This document shows positions 1 to 6,173 of a stretch of 22,983 nucleotides of DNA, piece by piece. Each line of letters opens with the position of its first letter. Position 1 is the first letter of the stretch. The stretch comes from Candidatus Saccharibacteria bacterium UBA5145 (GTDB lineage Bacteria; Patescibacteriota; Saccharimonadia; Saccharimonadales; UBA4665): assembly GCA_002413865.1 (NCBI GenBank), contig DHXX01000011.1, positions 48,624 to 71,606 on the forward strand, written 5' to 3'. The notes under the pieces are model-generated. The model was not told the DNA's origin and made no database searches. It was given only the letters and a program-made list of their open reading frames with translations. The position numbers were made by a program, and so were the translations under genes.

Positions 1-533
1 CCGCGTTCACCGCCCCAAGCGGACGACGGTTGTTTGACGATAACGGTGACGTGTTGTTTAGCTTGGCGGAATGTATCGAGGAAGATGATCTCGCCCTCGG
101 TGCGGACGGCGTAGAGGAGCCTAATCGGACGCCGTTGCTCGCTGGCAATCAGCCACTGTAGCATGCTGTGAAAGGGGGTGATGCCAATCCCGCCGGCCAC
201 AAAAATCAGCGGCGTCTGAACTTGTTTGGGCAGAACAAAATCACCCATCGCGTCACTCATGGTCAGCTCGTCGCCGGCTTGCAGGGCTTGGAGGGCTTGC
301 TTGAAGCTACTGCCATGGTTAGAAGTCAGCTTGGTGGTGATGCTCAACAGGTCTTGGCTGGGTGAAGACGATAACGTAAACCAGCGTTTGATGCCGCGGC
401 TATCGGGGTTATCGTGCGGCAGGGTTAGTTCGATGAATTGTCCGGCGTTGTAGCGTAGTGGCAGGGCGCTTTTGAAATAGAAGGACGTGATGTTGGTCGC
501 CTCGGCGGTGGCGTGGTCAAAGCTTACGAGCAT
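1..533 (-). CDS. FAD/NAD(P)-binding oxidoreductase, ferredoxin-NADP reductase family (3' end cut by window edge)
   Basis: Reading leftwards from an ATG at 531-533, the frame stays open to the window edge (177 codons seen). The N-terminal part is an FAD-binding beta-barrel with 'KRWFTLSSSP' at about residues 49-58, matching the RxYS/T flavin-binding signature of ferredoxin-NADP reductases, and 'GSSFKQAL' near 74. The start of the NAD(P)-binding domain follows: 'PLIFVAGGIGITPFHSML' at about 108-125, the GGxGITP nucleotide motif. Such proteins pass electrons between NAD(P)H and a flavin, ferredoxin or heme partner in the cytoplasm. The partner and the C-terminal NAD(P)-specificity residues lie outside the window, so the substrate is unknown. 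It starts 14 nt after the phosphodiesterase stop and is probably on the same transcript. Family assignment is confident; the specific role is open. Confidence 0.85.
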   Translation of the reverse strand, partial: MLVSFDHATAEATNITSFYFKSALPLRYNAGQFIELTLPHDNPDSRGIKRWFTLSSSPSQDLLSITTKLTSNHGSSFKQALQALQAGDELTMSDAMGDFVLPKQVQTPLIFVAGGIGITPFHSMLQWLIASEQRRPIRLLYAVRTEGEIIFLDTFRQAKQHVTVIVKQPSSAWGGER

Positions 534-547
534 AACCTTAGTATAGC

Positions 548-1216
548 TTAGTCTTCGAAACGGTCGGGGTAATCGGTGATAACGCCGCTCAAACCGTATT
601 TGGCGAGACGACTGACGCGATCAATTCGGTTGACCGTGTACGGATACAATTCGTAGCCGCGACTGGCGACCATACGCACGAAGCCGCTCCAGAGCCACCA
701 GTGGTTCATACTCAGTCGTTTGGTGCCGAGCCGCCGGGCCCGGGAGGTCGCGCGCAGGCCGCTCCACCTTTCGATCACGACCTTCTTGACTTCCGGCAGC
801 TGTTTTTGGGCTTCTTTTAGGGCCGAGTAGCTCTTGGAACCAATCAAAAAATCCGGCGCTTCCCAACCGTTTTTCAAAAAATCTTTCAGGATGGCCACGG
901 CCGGGTGAACGACGACGCCGGACTTGAGCTCAAACTGTATCGGCACAGCGCGGTTGACGGCCCTAATCGCCTCGTCCATACGGGCCAGGTCGGGTTTATG
1001 AGCCAGGAGTTCGGCGTAGCTGTGCTGGCTGATAGTCAGTTTAGCGCCGCTCTGATCAATCAAGTGGCCGTTGTGCATCAATACCGCCACCTGATCTTTA
1101 GTGACGCGCACGTCGCATTCAATTTCGTCGACGTGGTGCTCGATGGCTTTCATCAGCGAAGCGATAGTATTCTCGGGCGCCAAACCTTTGGCGCCGCGAT
1201 GACCAATAATTTTCAT
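548..1216 (-). CDS. Glycerophosphodiester phosphodiesterase family protein
   Basis: This 222-residue protein is a single GDPD TIM barrel. Visible signatures are 'GHRGAKGLAPENT' at residues 5-17 (catalytic His6, Arg7, Glu15-Asn16-Thr17), 'EIECDVRVTKD' at 31-41 (metal ligands Glu33 and Asp35), 'LMHNGHL' with the second catalytic His48, 'FELKSG' in the middle and the typical 'GLSGVITDYPDRF' near the C-terminus. The family hydrolyses glycerophosphodiesters to glycerol-3-phosphate and an alcohol. No signal peptide is visible, so it is probably cytoplasmic. In an organism with little lipid synthesis it could salvage host-derived headgroups, but that is inference. Length is normal for the short cytoplasmic UgpQ-like branch. 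The start lies 10 nt after a possible -10 box (TACACT, minus strand, 1232-1227) without a Shine-Dalgarno. The oxidoreductase follows 14 nt downstream. Confidence 0.92.
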   Translation of the reverse strand: MKIIGHRGAKGLAPENTIASLMKAIEHHVDEIECDVRVTKDQVAVLMHNGHLIDQSGAKLTISQHSYAELLAHKPDLARMDEAIRAVNRAVPIQFELKSGVVVHPAVAILKDFLKNGWEAPDFLIGSKSYSALKEAQKQLPEVKKVVIERWSGLRATSRARRLGTKRLSMNHWWLWSGFVRMVASRGYELYPYTVNRIDRVSRLAKYGLSGVITDYPDRFED

Positions 1217-1226
1217 ACTGTTAAGT

Positions 1227-1236
1227 AGTGTACAAT
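1227..1236. promoter_or_regulatory. Overlapping divergent -10 elements between the phosphodiesterase and ppa
   Basis: The decamer AGTGTACAAT carries TACAAT on the plus strand (1231-1236), pointing at ppa, and TACACT on the minus strand (1232-1227), pointing at the phosphodiesterase. The two boxes share the central TA. The ppa transcript would have a leader of about 25 nt containing the AAGGAG ribosome site at 1259-1264. The opposite transcript would have a leader of only about 4 nt. Neither side has a convincing -35 box, so this rests on the -10 matches and on similar spacing elsewhere in the window. Confidence 0.5.
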
Positions 1237-1268
1237 AATTTCAAACGGGAAAGAAAATAAGGAGCAAT

Positions 1269-1799
1269 ATGGCGGATTTTAATAAAGTATTAGAAACTGG
1301 TGATTATCATAATGGCGTCGTCAACACCGTCGTCGAGATACCCCAGGGTAGTTTTCTGAAAATTGAATGGGATCGCGGGCGCGCCTGCTTTCGGCTCGAC
1401 CGTGTCGAACCGGCTATTTTCGCCAAGCCCGTCAACTACGGCTTCATCCCCCAGACCCTCGACGAAGACGGTGACGAACTCGATACTCTAGTCGTCTGCG
1501 CCGAGCCCATTCCGACCGGTGTCTGGCTCGAAGCCAAGATTATCGGTATCATGAATTTTGAAGACGGCGGCGAAGCCGATCACAAAGTCGTTGTCGTGCC
1601 GACCGACGATCGTAACACCGGTGACAGCATCAACTCGCTCGAGGACCTCGGCGAGCGCTGGAAGCAACAAATCACTGAGCACTTCACGCACTACAAAGAT
1701 CTCAAAAAACCCGGTACAACCACGGTGCTCGGTTGGGGCGACGCCGAAGCTGCCAAGGCCATTGTGGCCGAATCGATTAGCCGCTACCAGAGCCAATAA
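1269..1799 (+). CDS. ppa: Inorganic pyrophosphatase (family I)
   Basis: The 176-residue protein hydrolyses pyrophosphate to two phosphates in the cytoplasm, pulling polymer synthesis forward. The family signature is complete: 'DEDGDELDTLVV' at 65-76 carries the metal ligands Asp67, Asp69 and Asp72 (equivalent to E. coli D65, D67, D70). Glu23, Lys31, Tyr57, Asp99, Asp104, Lys106 and the Tyr144-Lys145 pair line up with the other known active-site residues. Length equals the E. coli enzyme (about 175). The start is supported by AAGGAG four bases upstream and by alignment of the N-terminus with the family. An unknown 136-residue gene starts one base after its stop. Confidence 0.97.
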   Translation: MADFNKVLETGDYHNGVVNTVVEIPQGSFLKIEWDRGRACFRLDRVEPAIFAKPVNYGFIPQTLDEDGDELDTLVVCAEPIPTGVWLEAKIIGIMNFEDGGEADHKVVVVPTDDRNTGDSINSLEDLGERWKQQITEHFTHYKDLKKPGTTTVLGWGDAEAAKAIVAESISRYQSQ

Positions 1800-1800
1800 A

Positions 1801-2211
1801 ATGACACCCGAAATAAACGCCTCAGCCGTCTTGGCTGCCCAACAAGCAATCGAAGCGGCCGCTAAAGCCCAAGTCGCCCTCAACTTTAGTAAAAGAAAAC
1901 TCGGCCAGGCCTTGGGCGAATTGGTCGGGAGTCGAGTCACTATCCATGGCTACCCGGCTACAGCGACCGTCTTCACCGGTATCAATGAAGAAACGGGTCG
2001 GCAACGTTTCATAGCGGCTTCGGCATATTCTCGTAGTCAGCCCCGAATAATTGAAGACTGTACTGTTTTGGCGGCGGATGCTAGTTCAATTGAAGTCTCA
2101 GTCCATTCGGCGGAAACGACTCTCCAACCGATGCAGATTGTGTCCTACAACTTCCGCCTGCCGAACGTTCTGGGCATAGCACCTGCCAGCCTCGCACCTT
2201 TAGCCCCTTAA
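1801..2211 (+). CDS. Conserved-looking hypothetical protein, translationally linked to ppa
   Basis: This 136-residue protein is not recognised. The chosen ATG comes one nucleotide after the ppa stop, so translation is probably coupled (reinitiation), as there is no Shine-Dalgarno. The frame stays open back to 1558, but that would overlap 240 nt of ppa and give an unnatural Arg/Ser/Thr-rich extension. Residues 1-40 are Ala-rich and probably helical ('LAAQQAIEAAAKAQVALNF'). Residues 45-125 look beta-rich with alternating hydrophobics and a short 'GSRVTIHGYPATATVFTGI' segment reminiscent of small beta-barrels, and the C-terminus is Pro/Ala-rich. No signal peptide or membrane segment is seen. Codon use is like the neighbours. 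Function unknown. Confidence 0.7.
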   Translation: MTPEINASAVLAAQQAIEAAAKAQVALNFSKRKLGQALGELVGSRVTIHGYPATATVFTGINEETGRQRFIAASAYSRSQPRIIEDCTVLAADASSIEVSVHSAETTLQPMQIVSYNFRLPNVLGIAPASLAPLAP

Positions 2212-2230
2212 TCAAAAAAATAGTAAGCTA

Positions 2231-2260
2231 TTGTAAATAACACAAAACATGGAATAATAC
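2231..2260 (+). promoter_or_regulatory. Weak candidate promoter for the Nudix gene
   Basis: TTGTAA (2231-2236) and TAATAC (2255-2260) are separated by 18 nt in an AT-rich gap between the 136-residue gene and the Nudix gene. The matches are mediocre, but the gap of 78 nt and its AT-richness contrast with the tight spacing elsewhere. Confidence 0.3.
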
Positions 2261-2289
2261 TGTTAGTATCGAAAATTAAGTAATAACAA

Positions 2290-2748
2290 ATGAAGCTCAA
2301 CACCTATCTTGCCCCAGAAGTGCGAACCATCGCATCCGTCAAAGTCGCCATCGCCAACCCCGCCGGAGACTACCTGCTTTTAACGCGGGCCTCATCTGAC
2401 AAGAATCGACCAGACACCGCTGATCTGCCGGGCGGCGGCGTCGATGCCGGCGAATCACCGTGGGAAGCTTGTTTTCGAGAGGTCAATGAAGAGTTGGGTA
2501 TCAAGCTGCGCGCCGAACAATTGCAGCAATTACACCGCCTAGAAGGGTTGAGCTTTTTTGGGCACATTAACGCCCGCTATTTTGGGCTCGTCGTGCTCGA
2601 AGAAATACCTGATTTAACTCTGAATCCAGCTGAACACAGCGCTGGCGCTTGGTATCCAAGGGATGAAGTCTATCGACGGTTGACGCACTTACCACTCAAG
2701 GAAGGCTTCGCCCAGGCGACCGGTATTTTTGACGTCGATCTCGCCTAA
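2290..2748 (+). CDS. Nudix hydrolase
   Basis: This 152-residue protein has a complete Nudix box, GX5EX7REUXEEXGU, at residues 49-71 (Gly49, Glu55, Arg63-Glu64, Glu67-Glu68, Gly70). Glu67/Glu68 are the Mg2+ ligands. Family members hydrolyse nucleoside diphosphates linked to another moiety (dNTPs, ADP-ribose, NADH, sugar nucleotides, capped RNA). The region after the box ('HINARYFGLVVLEE', 'HSAGAWYPRDEV') fits the general MutT/ADP-ribose type but does not fix the substrate. The start has no good Shine-Dalgarno (AAGTAATAACAAATG); no earlier in-frame ATG gives a better N-terminus. It follows ppa and the 136-residue gene on the same strand and is followed by the gap promoter. Length is normal for a single-domain Nudix protein. 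Confidence 0.92.
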   Translation: MKLNTYLAPEVRTIASVKVAIANPAGDYLLLTRASSDKNRPDTADLPGGGVDAGESPWEACFREVNEELGIKLRAEQLQQLHRLEGLSFFGHINARYFGLVVLEEIPDLTLNPAEHSAGAWYPRDEVYRRLTHLPLKEGFAQATGIFDVDLA

Positions 2749-2759
2749 GCGGCTAGCCC

Positions 2760-2788
2760 TTGCATAGCGTGGCGGCTACTTATACAAT
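2760..2788 (+). promoter_or_regulatory. Promoter for the gap-rpiB-rpe genes
   Basis: TTGCAT at 2760-2765 and TACAAT at 2783-2788 are exactly 17 nt apart. The gap start codon follows at 2833 with GAGGAAA (2821-2827) as ribosome site. The same TTGCAT -35 variant is seen before the PfkB gene. Confidence 0.7.
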
Positions 2789-2832
2789 GGGAACCATAAG
2801 CTTTAAAAATAACATCCATAGAGGAAACAAAC

Positions 2833-3867
2833 ATGAAGACACGACTCGCGATTAACGGCTTTGGACGGATTGGCCGCAACGCTTTCAAGATCGCTTTCGG
2901 GCGCAGTGATATCGAAATCGTCGCCATTAATGACCTGACTGATACTAAAACGCTGGCGCACTTGCTCAAGCACGACAGTAACTACGGCACCTACCAACAC
3001 GAAGTCGGCCACGACGAAACTGGGATTATAGTCGACGGCCAGCACGTTCTCGTCCTAGCCGAACTCGACCCGGCTAAATTGCCGTGGGCCGAGCACGCCG
3101 TTGACGTCGTCATCGAATCGACCGGTTTCTTCGTCGACCCAGCCAAGGCCCGGGCCCACATTGACGCCGGTGCCAAGAAAGTCGTCATCTCGGCGCCCGC
3201 CAAGGGCGAGGGCGCTACCACCATCGTGCTGGGAGTCAACGAAGATAAGCTCGAAGGCGCCAGTGACATCATCAGTAATGCCAGCTGCACGACCAACTGT
3301 ATCGCGCCCGTTGCCGCCGTTATCGAAAGTCACTTCGGCATCGAGAAGGCCATGATGACAACCGTCCACAGCTACACTGCCAGCCAAAAGTTGCAGGACG
3401 CGCCCGCCAAGGATTTGCGCGAAGCCCGCAGCGCCGCCGAAAACATCGTGCCCACGACCACCGGCGCCTCAGTCGCCGCCGGACTAGCCCTACCCGCCCT
3501 CCAGGGTATCTTTGGTGGCTTGAGCGTCCGCGTTCCCACCCCGGTCGTCAGCCTGAGCGACTTCGTCATTATTACCAAGCGTAACGTTTCGGTCGAAGAG
3601 GTCAATCAAGTCTTCAAAAAAGCCGCCACCGAGCCTTATTACCAAGGTATCCTCGACGTGACCGAAGAAGAACTGGTCAGCAGCGACTTTATCGGTAACA
3701 GCCACAGCTGTATCGTCGACCTCAAACTGACGGCGGTGGTGAGCGGTAACATGCTCAAAGTCGTCGCCTGGTACGACAACGAATGGGGCTACAGCAACCG
3801 TTTAATCGAAAACGTCGCCGACATCGGTCGCTTGCTCCACAAGGGCGAAGACCATGACCACGAGTAA
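2833..3867 (+). CDS. gap: Glyceraldehyde-3-phosphate dehydrogenase, NAD-type
   Basis: This 344-residue enzyme oxidises glyceraldehyde-3-phosphate to 1,3-bisphosphoglycerate in glycolysis. 'INGFGRIGRNAFKIAF' at the N-terminus is the dinucleotide-binding loop. 'VAINDLTD' after the second strand places an Asp where NAD-specific enzymes have it. 'SNASCTTNC' carries catalytic Cys152, 'TVHSYTASQKLQD' carries the catalytic His, and 'VAWYDNEWGYSNR' is the C-terminal signature. Length is typical (about 335). The ATG has GAGGAAA five nt upstream and its own promoter. It leads a run with rpiB (3 nt gap) and rpe (19 nt gap), tying glycolysis to pentose phosphate interconversion. The C-terminus adds a short His/Asp tail (EDHDHE), which looks unimportant. 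Confidence 0.98.
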   Translation: MKTRLAINGFGRIGRNAFKIAFGRSDIEIVAINDLTDTKTLAHLLKHDSNYGTYQHEVGHDETGIIVDGQHVLVLAELDPAKLPWAEHAVDVVIESTGFFVDPAKARAHIDAGAKKVVISAPAKGEGATTIVLGVNEDKLEGASDIISNASCTTNCIAPVAAVIESHFGIEKAMMTTVHSYTASQKLQDAPAKDLREARSAAENIVPTTTGASVAAGLALPALQGIFGGLSVRVPTPVVSLSDFVIITKRNVSVEEVNQVFKKAATEPYYQGILDVTEEELVSSDFIGNSHSCIVDLKLTAVVSGNMLKVVAWYDNEWGYSNRLIENVADIGRLLHKGEDHDHE

Positions 3868-3870
3868 ACT

Positions 3871-4317
3871 ATGAAGATATACCTCGGCGCCGACCACAAC
3901 GGTTTTCAATACAAACAAGATATCTCTGCCTTCCTCCAAGCCAGCGGCCACGAGGTCGTTGAGGAGGGTAACGTATCGATTGACCCCAACGACGATTTTC
4001 CGCAATTTGCCGCCAAAGTCGCCTACGATCTGTTGGCGAGCGGTGACACTGAGGCCAGGGGTTTACTGCTTTGCGGCAGTGGCCAGGGCATGTGCATGGC
4101 CGCCAATCGCTTCAAAGGGATTCGGGCCAGTTTGTGCTGGAACCTCGAAATTGCCCGCGCCAGTCGTAACGACGACGATAGCAACGTCCTGTGTCTGTCG
4201 GCGCTTTATCTTTCAACCGAAGAAGCCCAATCCATCATTACCGTATTTCTAAATACGCCGTTTGCCGGCGCACCGCGCTTTGTTCGTCGTCTGAACGAAC
4301 TCGACCAGCTCGGCTAA
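3871..4317 (+). CDS. rpiB: Ribose-5-phosphate isomerase B family (RpiB/LacAB)
   Basis: This 148-residue protein interconverts ribose-5-phosphate and ribulose-5-phosphate. 'KIYLGADHNGF' opens the Rossmann-like fold and 'LLLCGSGQGMCMAANRFKGIRA' style residues follow at 65-86, with catalytic Cys68. In E. coli RpiB the segment SRQHND contains active-site His99; here the aligned segment is SRNDDDSNV (98-106), so His is replaced by Asp101. I recall this DDD form as common in CPR and other RpiB branches, so the protein is probably active but may handle the sugar ring differently. It starts 3 nt after the gap stop without a clear Shine-Dalgarno, so coupled translation is likely. A LacA/LacB-like substrate cannot be excluded, but the pentose phosphate neighbours favour RpiB. 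Confidence 0.9.
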   Translation: MKIYLGADHNGFQYKQDISAFLQASGHEVVEEGNVSIDPNDDFPQFAAKVAYDLLASGDTEARGLLLCGSGQGMCMAANRFKGIRASLCWNLEIARASRNDDDSNVLCLSALYLSTEEAQSIITVFLNTPFAGAPRFVRRLNELDQLG

Positions 4318-4336
4318 AACGAGAGAGACGACCACC

Positions 4337-4978
4337 ATGGCGATTATTTGCCCGACCGTGACAGCCGAAACCCCGCACGACTACAAAGAACAACTCCTCC
4401 GTTTAACGCCGTTTGCGCGGCGCGTTCACGTTGATCTGATGGATGGTGCCTTCGCGCCGACAGTCTCACCCGGTTTGGACGAAATTTGGTGGCCACCCGA
4501 ACTGAGCGTCGATATCCACCTGATGTATCAGAATCCGATGGACCACCTCGCCCGCCTGATCGAACTGCGACCGCGGATGGTCATCATCCACAACGAAGCC
4601 AACGTCCACCACATGCACTTTGCCGCCGAATTGCACAAAGCCAATATCTTGGCTGGGTTGGCGATCTTGCGCGATACGCCCATCGAATACGCCTACCAAA
4701 TCATGCACAGCTTTGACCACGTGCTGGTGTTCAGCGGCAAACTTGGCTACCACGGTGGCGAAGCCGACCTAGGCTTACTCGACAAGGTACAAAAAATTCG
4801 GGTCCACCACCCGGAAGTTGAAATCGGCTGGGACGGTGGTATTAACGATCAGAATGCCCGCCAACTAGTGGCCGGCGGCGTCCAGGTTTTAAACGTCGGG
4901 GGCTTCATTCAGGGAGCGGCTAATCCAGCGCTGGCCTACCAAACTTTGCTGGCTAGTCTCGGGGCGGGCGATGAATAA
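4337..4978 (+). CDS. rpe: Ribulose-phosphate 3-epimerase family protein (divergent)
   Basis: This 213-residue TIM-barrel protein would interconvert ribulose-5-phosphate and xylulose-5-phosphate. Metal-site motifs are recognisable: 'VHVDLMDGAFAPT' (His and Asp ligands, the Asp also being an acid/base), 'VDIHLMYQNP' (His ligand) and 'IGWDGGIN' (second catalytic Asp). It is divergent: the usual N-terminal ILSAD Ser is replaced by 'IICPTVTAETP', and the flexible loop usually reading VNPGFGGQ is 'GKLGYHGGEADL'. Length is a little short of the usual 220-230 residues. It sits 19 nt after rpiB, with GAGAGA as a weak ribosome site, and before transketolase, which uses its product. Related epimerases such as allulose- or hexulose-6-phosphate epimerase are possible but less likely in this setting. 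Confidence 0.85.
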   Translation: MAIICPTVTAETPHDYKEQLLRLTPFARRVHVDLMDGAFAPTVSPGLDEIWWPPELSVDIHLMYQNPMDHLARLIELRPRMVIIHNEANVHHMHFAAELHKANILAGLAILRDTPIEYAYQIMHSFDHVLVFSGKLGYHGGEADLGLLDKVQKIRVHHPEVEIGWDGGINDQNARQLVAGGVQVLNVGGFIQGAANPALAYQTLLASLGAGDE

Positions 4979-5001
4979 GTGCTCAGCGCGCCATAATTTG
5001 G

Positions 5002-5007
5002 TACAAT
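5002..5007 (+). promoter_or_regulatory. -10 box of the transketolase-aldolase genes, nearly leaderless
   Basis: TACAAT at 5002-5007 lies 10 nt before the transketolase ATG at 5018. The -35 at the normal spacing (GTGCTC, 4979-4984) is poor. Transcription would begin around 5013-5015, leaving a leader of about 4 nt with no ribosome site. Confidence 0.5.
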
Positions 5008-5017
5008 CATTAGCATA

Positions 5018-5875
5018 ATGCCGCAAAAGCTACCACTCGTTAATCTCGAAAAGATTGCCAACGACATCCGCGAAGACATCATCCGGATGCTGGTGCACGC
5101 CGGTAGCGGCCACTCGGCTGGTCCGCTCGGCCTGGCCGACATCTTCACGGCTCTTTATTTCGACGTTCTGCGTCACGACCCCAAGAATCCCGATTGGAGC
5201 GAACGCGACATCCTACTGCTGAGTAACGGTCACTGCGTGCCGGTCCGCTACGCGGCGATGGCCCAGGCCGGTTATTTCGATCGCAAAGAACTCCTGACCT
5301 TGCGCCAGTTCGGTTCGCGCCTCCAGGGTCACCCCGAACGGTTGCGCCTGCCGGGTCTGGAGACGACCAGCGGACCGCTCGGCTGTGGTTTGAGCCAGGC
5401 CTGTGGTATTGCTTTGGCCCAGCGCATGGATAGCATCACGCACCGCTGGATTTACGTCGTCATGGGCGACGGCGAAATCAACGAAGGCAATATCTGGGAA
5501 GCAGCCATGCTGGCCAGTAAGTATCACCTGAACAACGTGATTGGTATCCTTGACCGCAATAATATCCAGATTGACGGCCCGACCGAATTGGTCATGCCAC
5601 TGGAAGATTTGCGCGCCAAATGGGAGGCCTTTGGCTGGCACGTCCTCGAGGTCAACGGCAACGACATCGAGGCCGTGATCGACGCCTGCGCCATGGCCCG
5701 TTCGATTGTCGAAAAGCCCGTTATGATCATCGCCCATACTATCCCCGGCAAGGGTGTCGACTTCATGGAGAGTGATTTCCACTGGCACGGCATGCCGCCC
5801 AACCCCGAGCAGGCCAGAAAAGCGCTGCACGAGCTGCGTACCCTCGGTGGTAGGATCCGGGGCGAGCATGAGTAG
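5018..5875 (+). CDS. Transketolase, N-terminal (thiamine diphosphate-binding) subunit
   Basis: This 285-residue protein is the first half of a split transketolase, which moves two-carbon units between pentose, heptose, tetrose and triose/hexose phosphates. 'AGSGHSAGPLGLADI' near residue 28, 'SNGHCVPVRYAA' near 69, 'GHPERLRLPGLETTSGPLG' near 104 and the ThDP/Mg motif 'GDGEINEGNIWEAA' (150-163) ending in 'LDRNN' (178-182) are all present. Size matches stand-alone N-subunits of archaea and many bacteria (270-290). The C-terminal subunit is encoded at 6170, separated by a small membrane-protein gene that overlaps this one by 8 nt. The ATG follows a TACAAT box by 10 nt and has no Shine-Dalgarno. 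A dihydroxyacetone-synthase or DXP-synthase role is unlikely, since DXS is not split this way and has different motifs. Confidence 0.95.
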   Translation: MPQKLPLVNLEKIANDIREDIIRMLVHAGSGHSAGPLGLADIFTALYFDVLRHDPKNPDWSERDILLLSNGHCVPVRYAAMAQAGYFDRKELLTLRQFGSRLQGHPERLRLPGLETTSGPLGCGLSQACGIALAQRMDSITHRWIYVVMGDGEINEGNIWEAAMLASKYHLNNVIGILDRNNIQIDGPTELVMPLEDLRAKWEAFGWHVLEVNGNDIEAVIDACAMARSIVEKPVMIIAHTIPGKGVDFMESDFHWHGMPPNPEQARKALHELRTLGGRIRGEHE

Positions 5876-6173
5876 CGCCAGTGTACGTTATCGCCGACAA
5901 TACTTGCACCGCTCGGCGAGCGTGATTATTTGGAGCTGGGTCGGGGCGCTCGCCAGCGCGGTATTGCTTTGGCCGGCCGTCCTCATAATGGCCGCCGATT
6001 TGAGTGGTTTACGCTCCTGCAACGTCAATAATTCCGGTCTGACTATTAGTAGCTGCGGCAAGCAGTCGTTAAACATTGGCGATTTTATAATCCTTATTTT
6101 AGTTGTCAGTGTGGCTATTTTGACTTTTAGTGCTGTAACTCATGCCATTCGCATGTCGAGGAGAGTGAAGTGA
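5868..6173 (+). CDS. Small two-helix membrane protein encoded between the transketolase halves
   Basis: This 101-residue protein is not recognised. The ATG at 5868 overlaps the end of the transketolase N-subunit by 8 nt, and its TGA overlaps the GTG of the C-subunit by 4 nt (GTGA), so it is wired into the operon by coupled translation. The N-terminus is basic (SVRYRRQYLHR, cytoplasmic by the positive-inside rule). Residues about 19-43 form a first membrane helix. Residues 44-72 form a short loop with Cys51 and Cys63, and residues about 73-93 form a second helix. The tail is basic again (HAIRMSRRVK). Both ends would be inside and the two cysteines outside, able to form a disulfide. Codon use is less GC-rich than the flanking enzymes (ATA, TTA, AAT), suggesting a faster-evolving or later-inserted gene. 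Function unknown; linkage to transketolase may be accidental. Confidence 0.75.
   Translation: MSSASVRYRRQYLHRSASVIIWSWVGALASAVLLWPAVLIMAADLSGLRSCNVNNSGLTISSCGKQSLNIGDFIILILVVSVAILTFSAVTHAIRMSRRVK

Noticed and set aside
1558..1800. A longer start for the 136-residue protein after ppa
   Set aside because: It would overlap ppa by 240 nt and produce a low-complexity Arg/Ser/Thr extension; the ATG one base after the ppa stop is much more natural.
2213..2232. AT-rich hairpin (AATAG-TAAG-CTATT) with a T-run on the minus strand
   Set aside because: The stem has 5 weak pairs and there is no minus-strand gene upstream on that strand needing a terminator.
5213..5869. A 218-codon open frame on the minus strand opposite the transketolase N-subunit, and similar long antisense frames (12386-13021, 17532-18053, 21506-22222)
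   Set aside because: They mirror strongly coding plus-strand genes; the codon bias of the real genes (few TTA/CTA/TCA) leaves the opposite frame free of stops. Their translations show no motifs.
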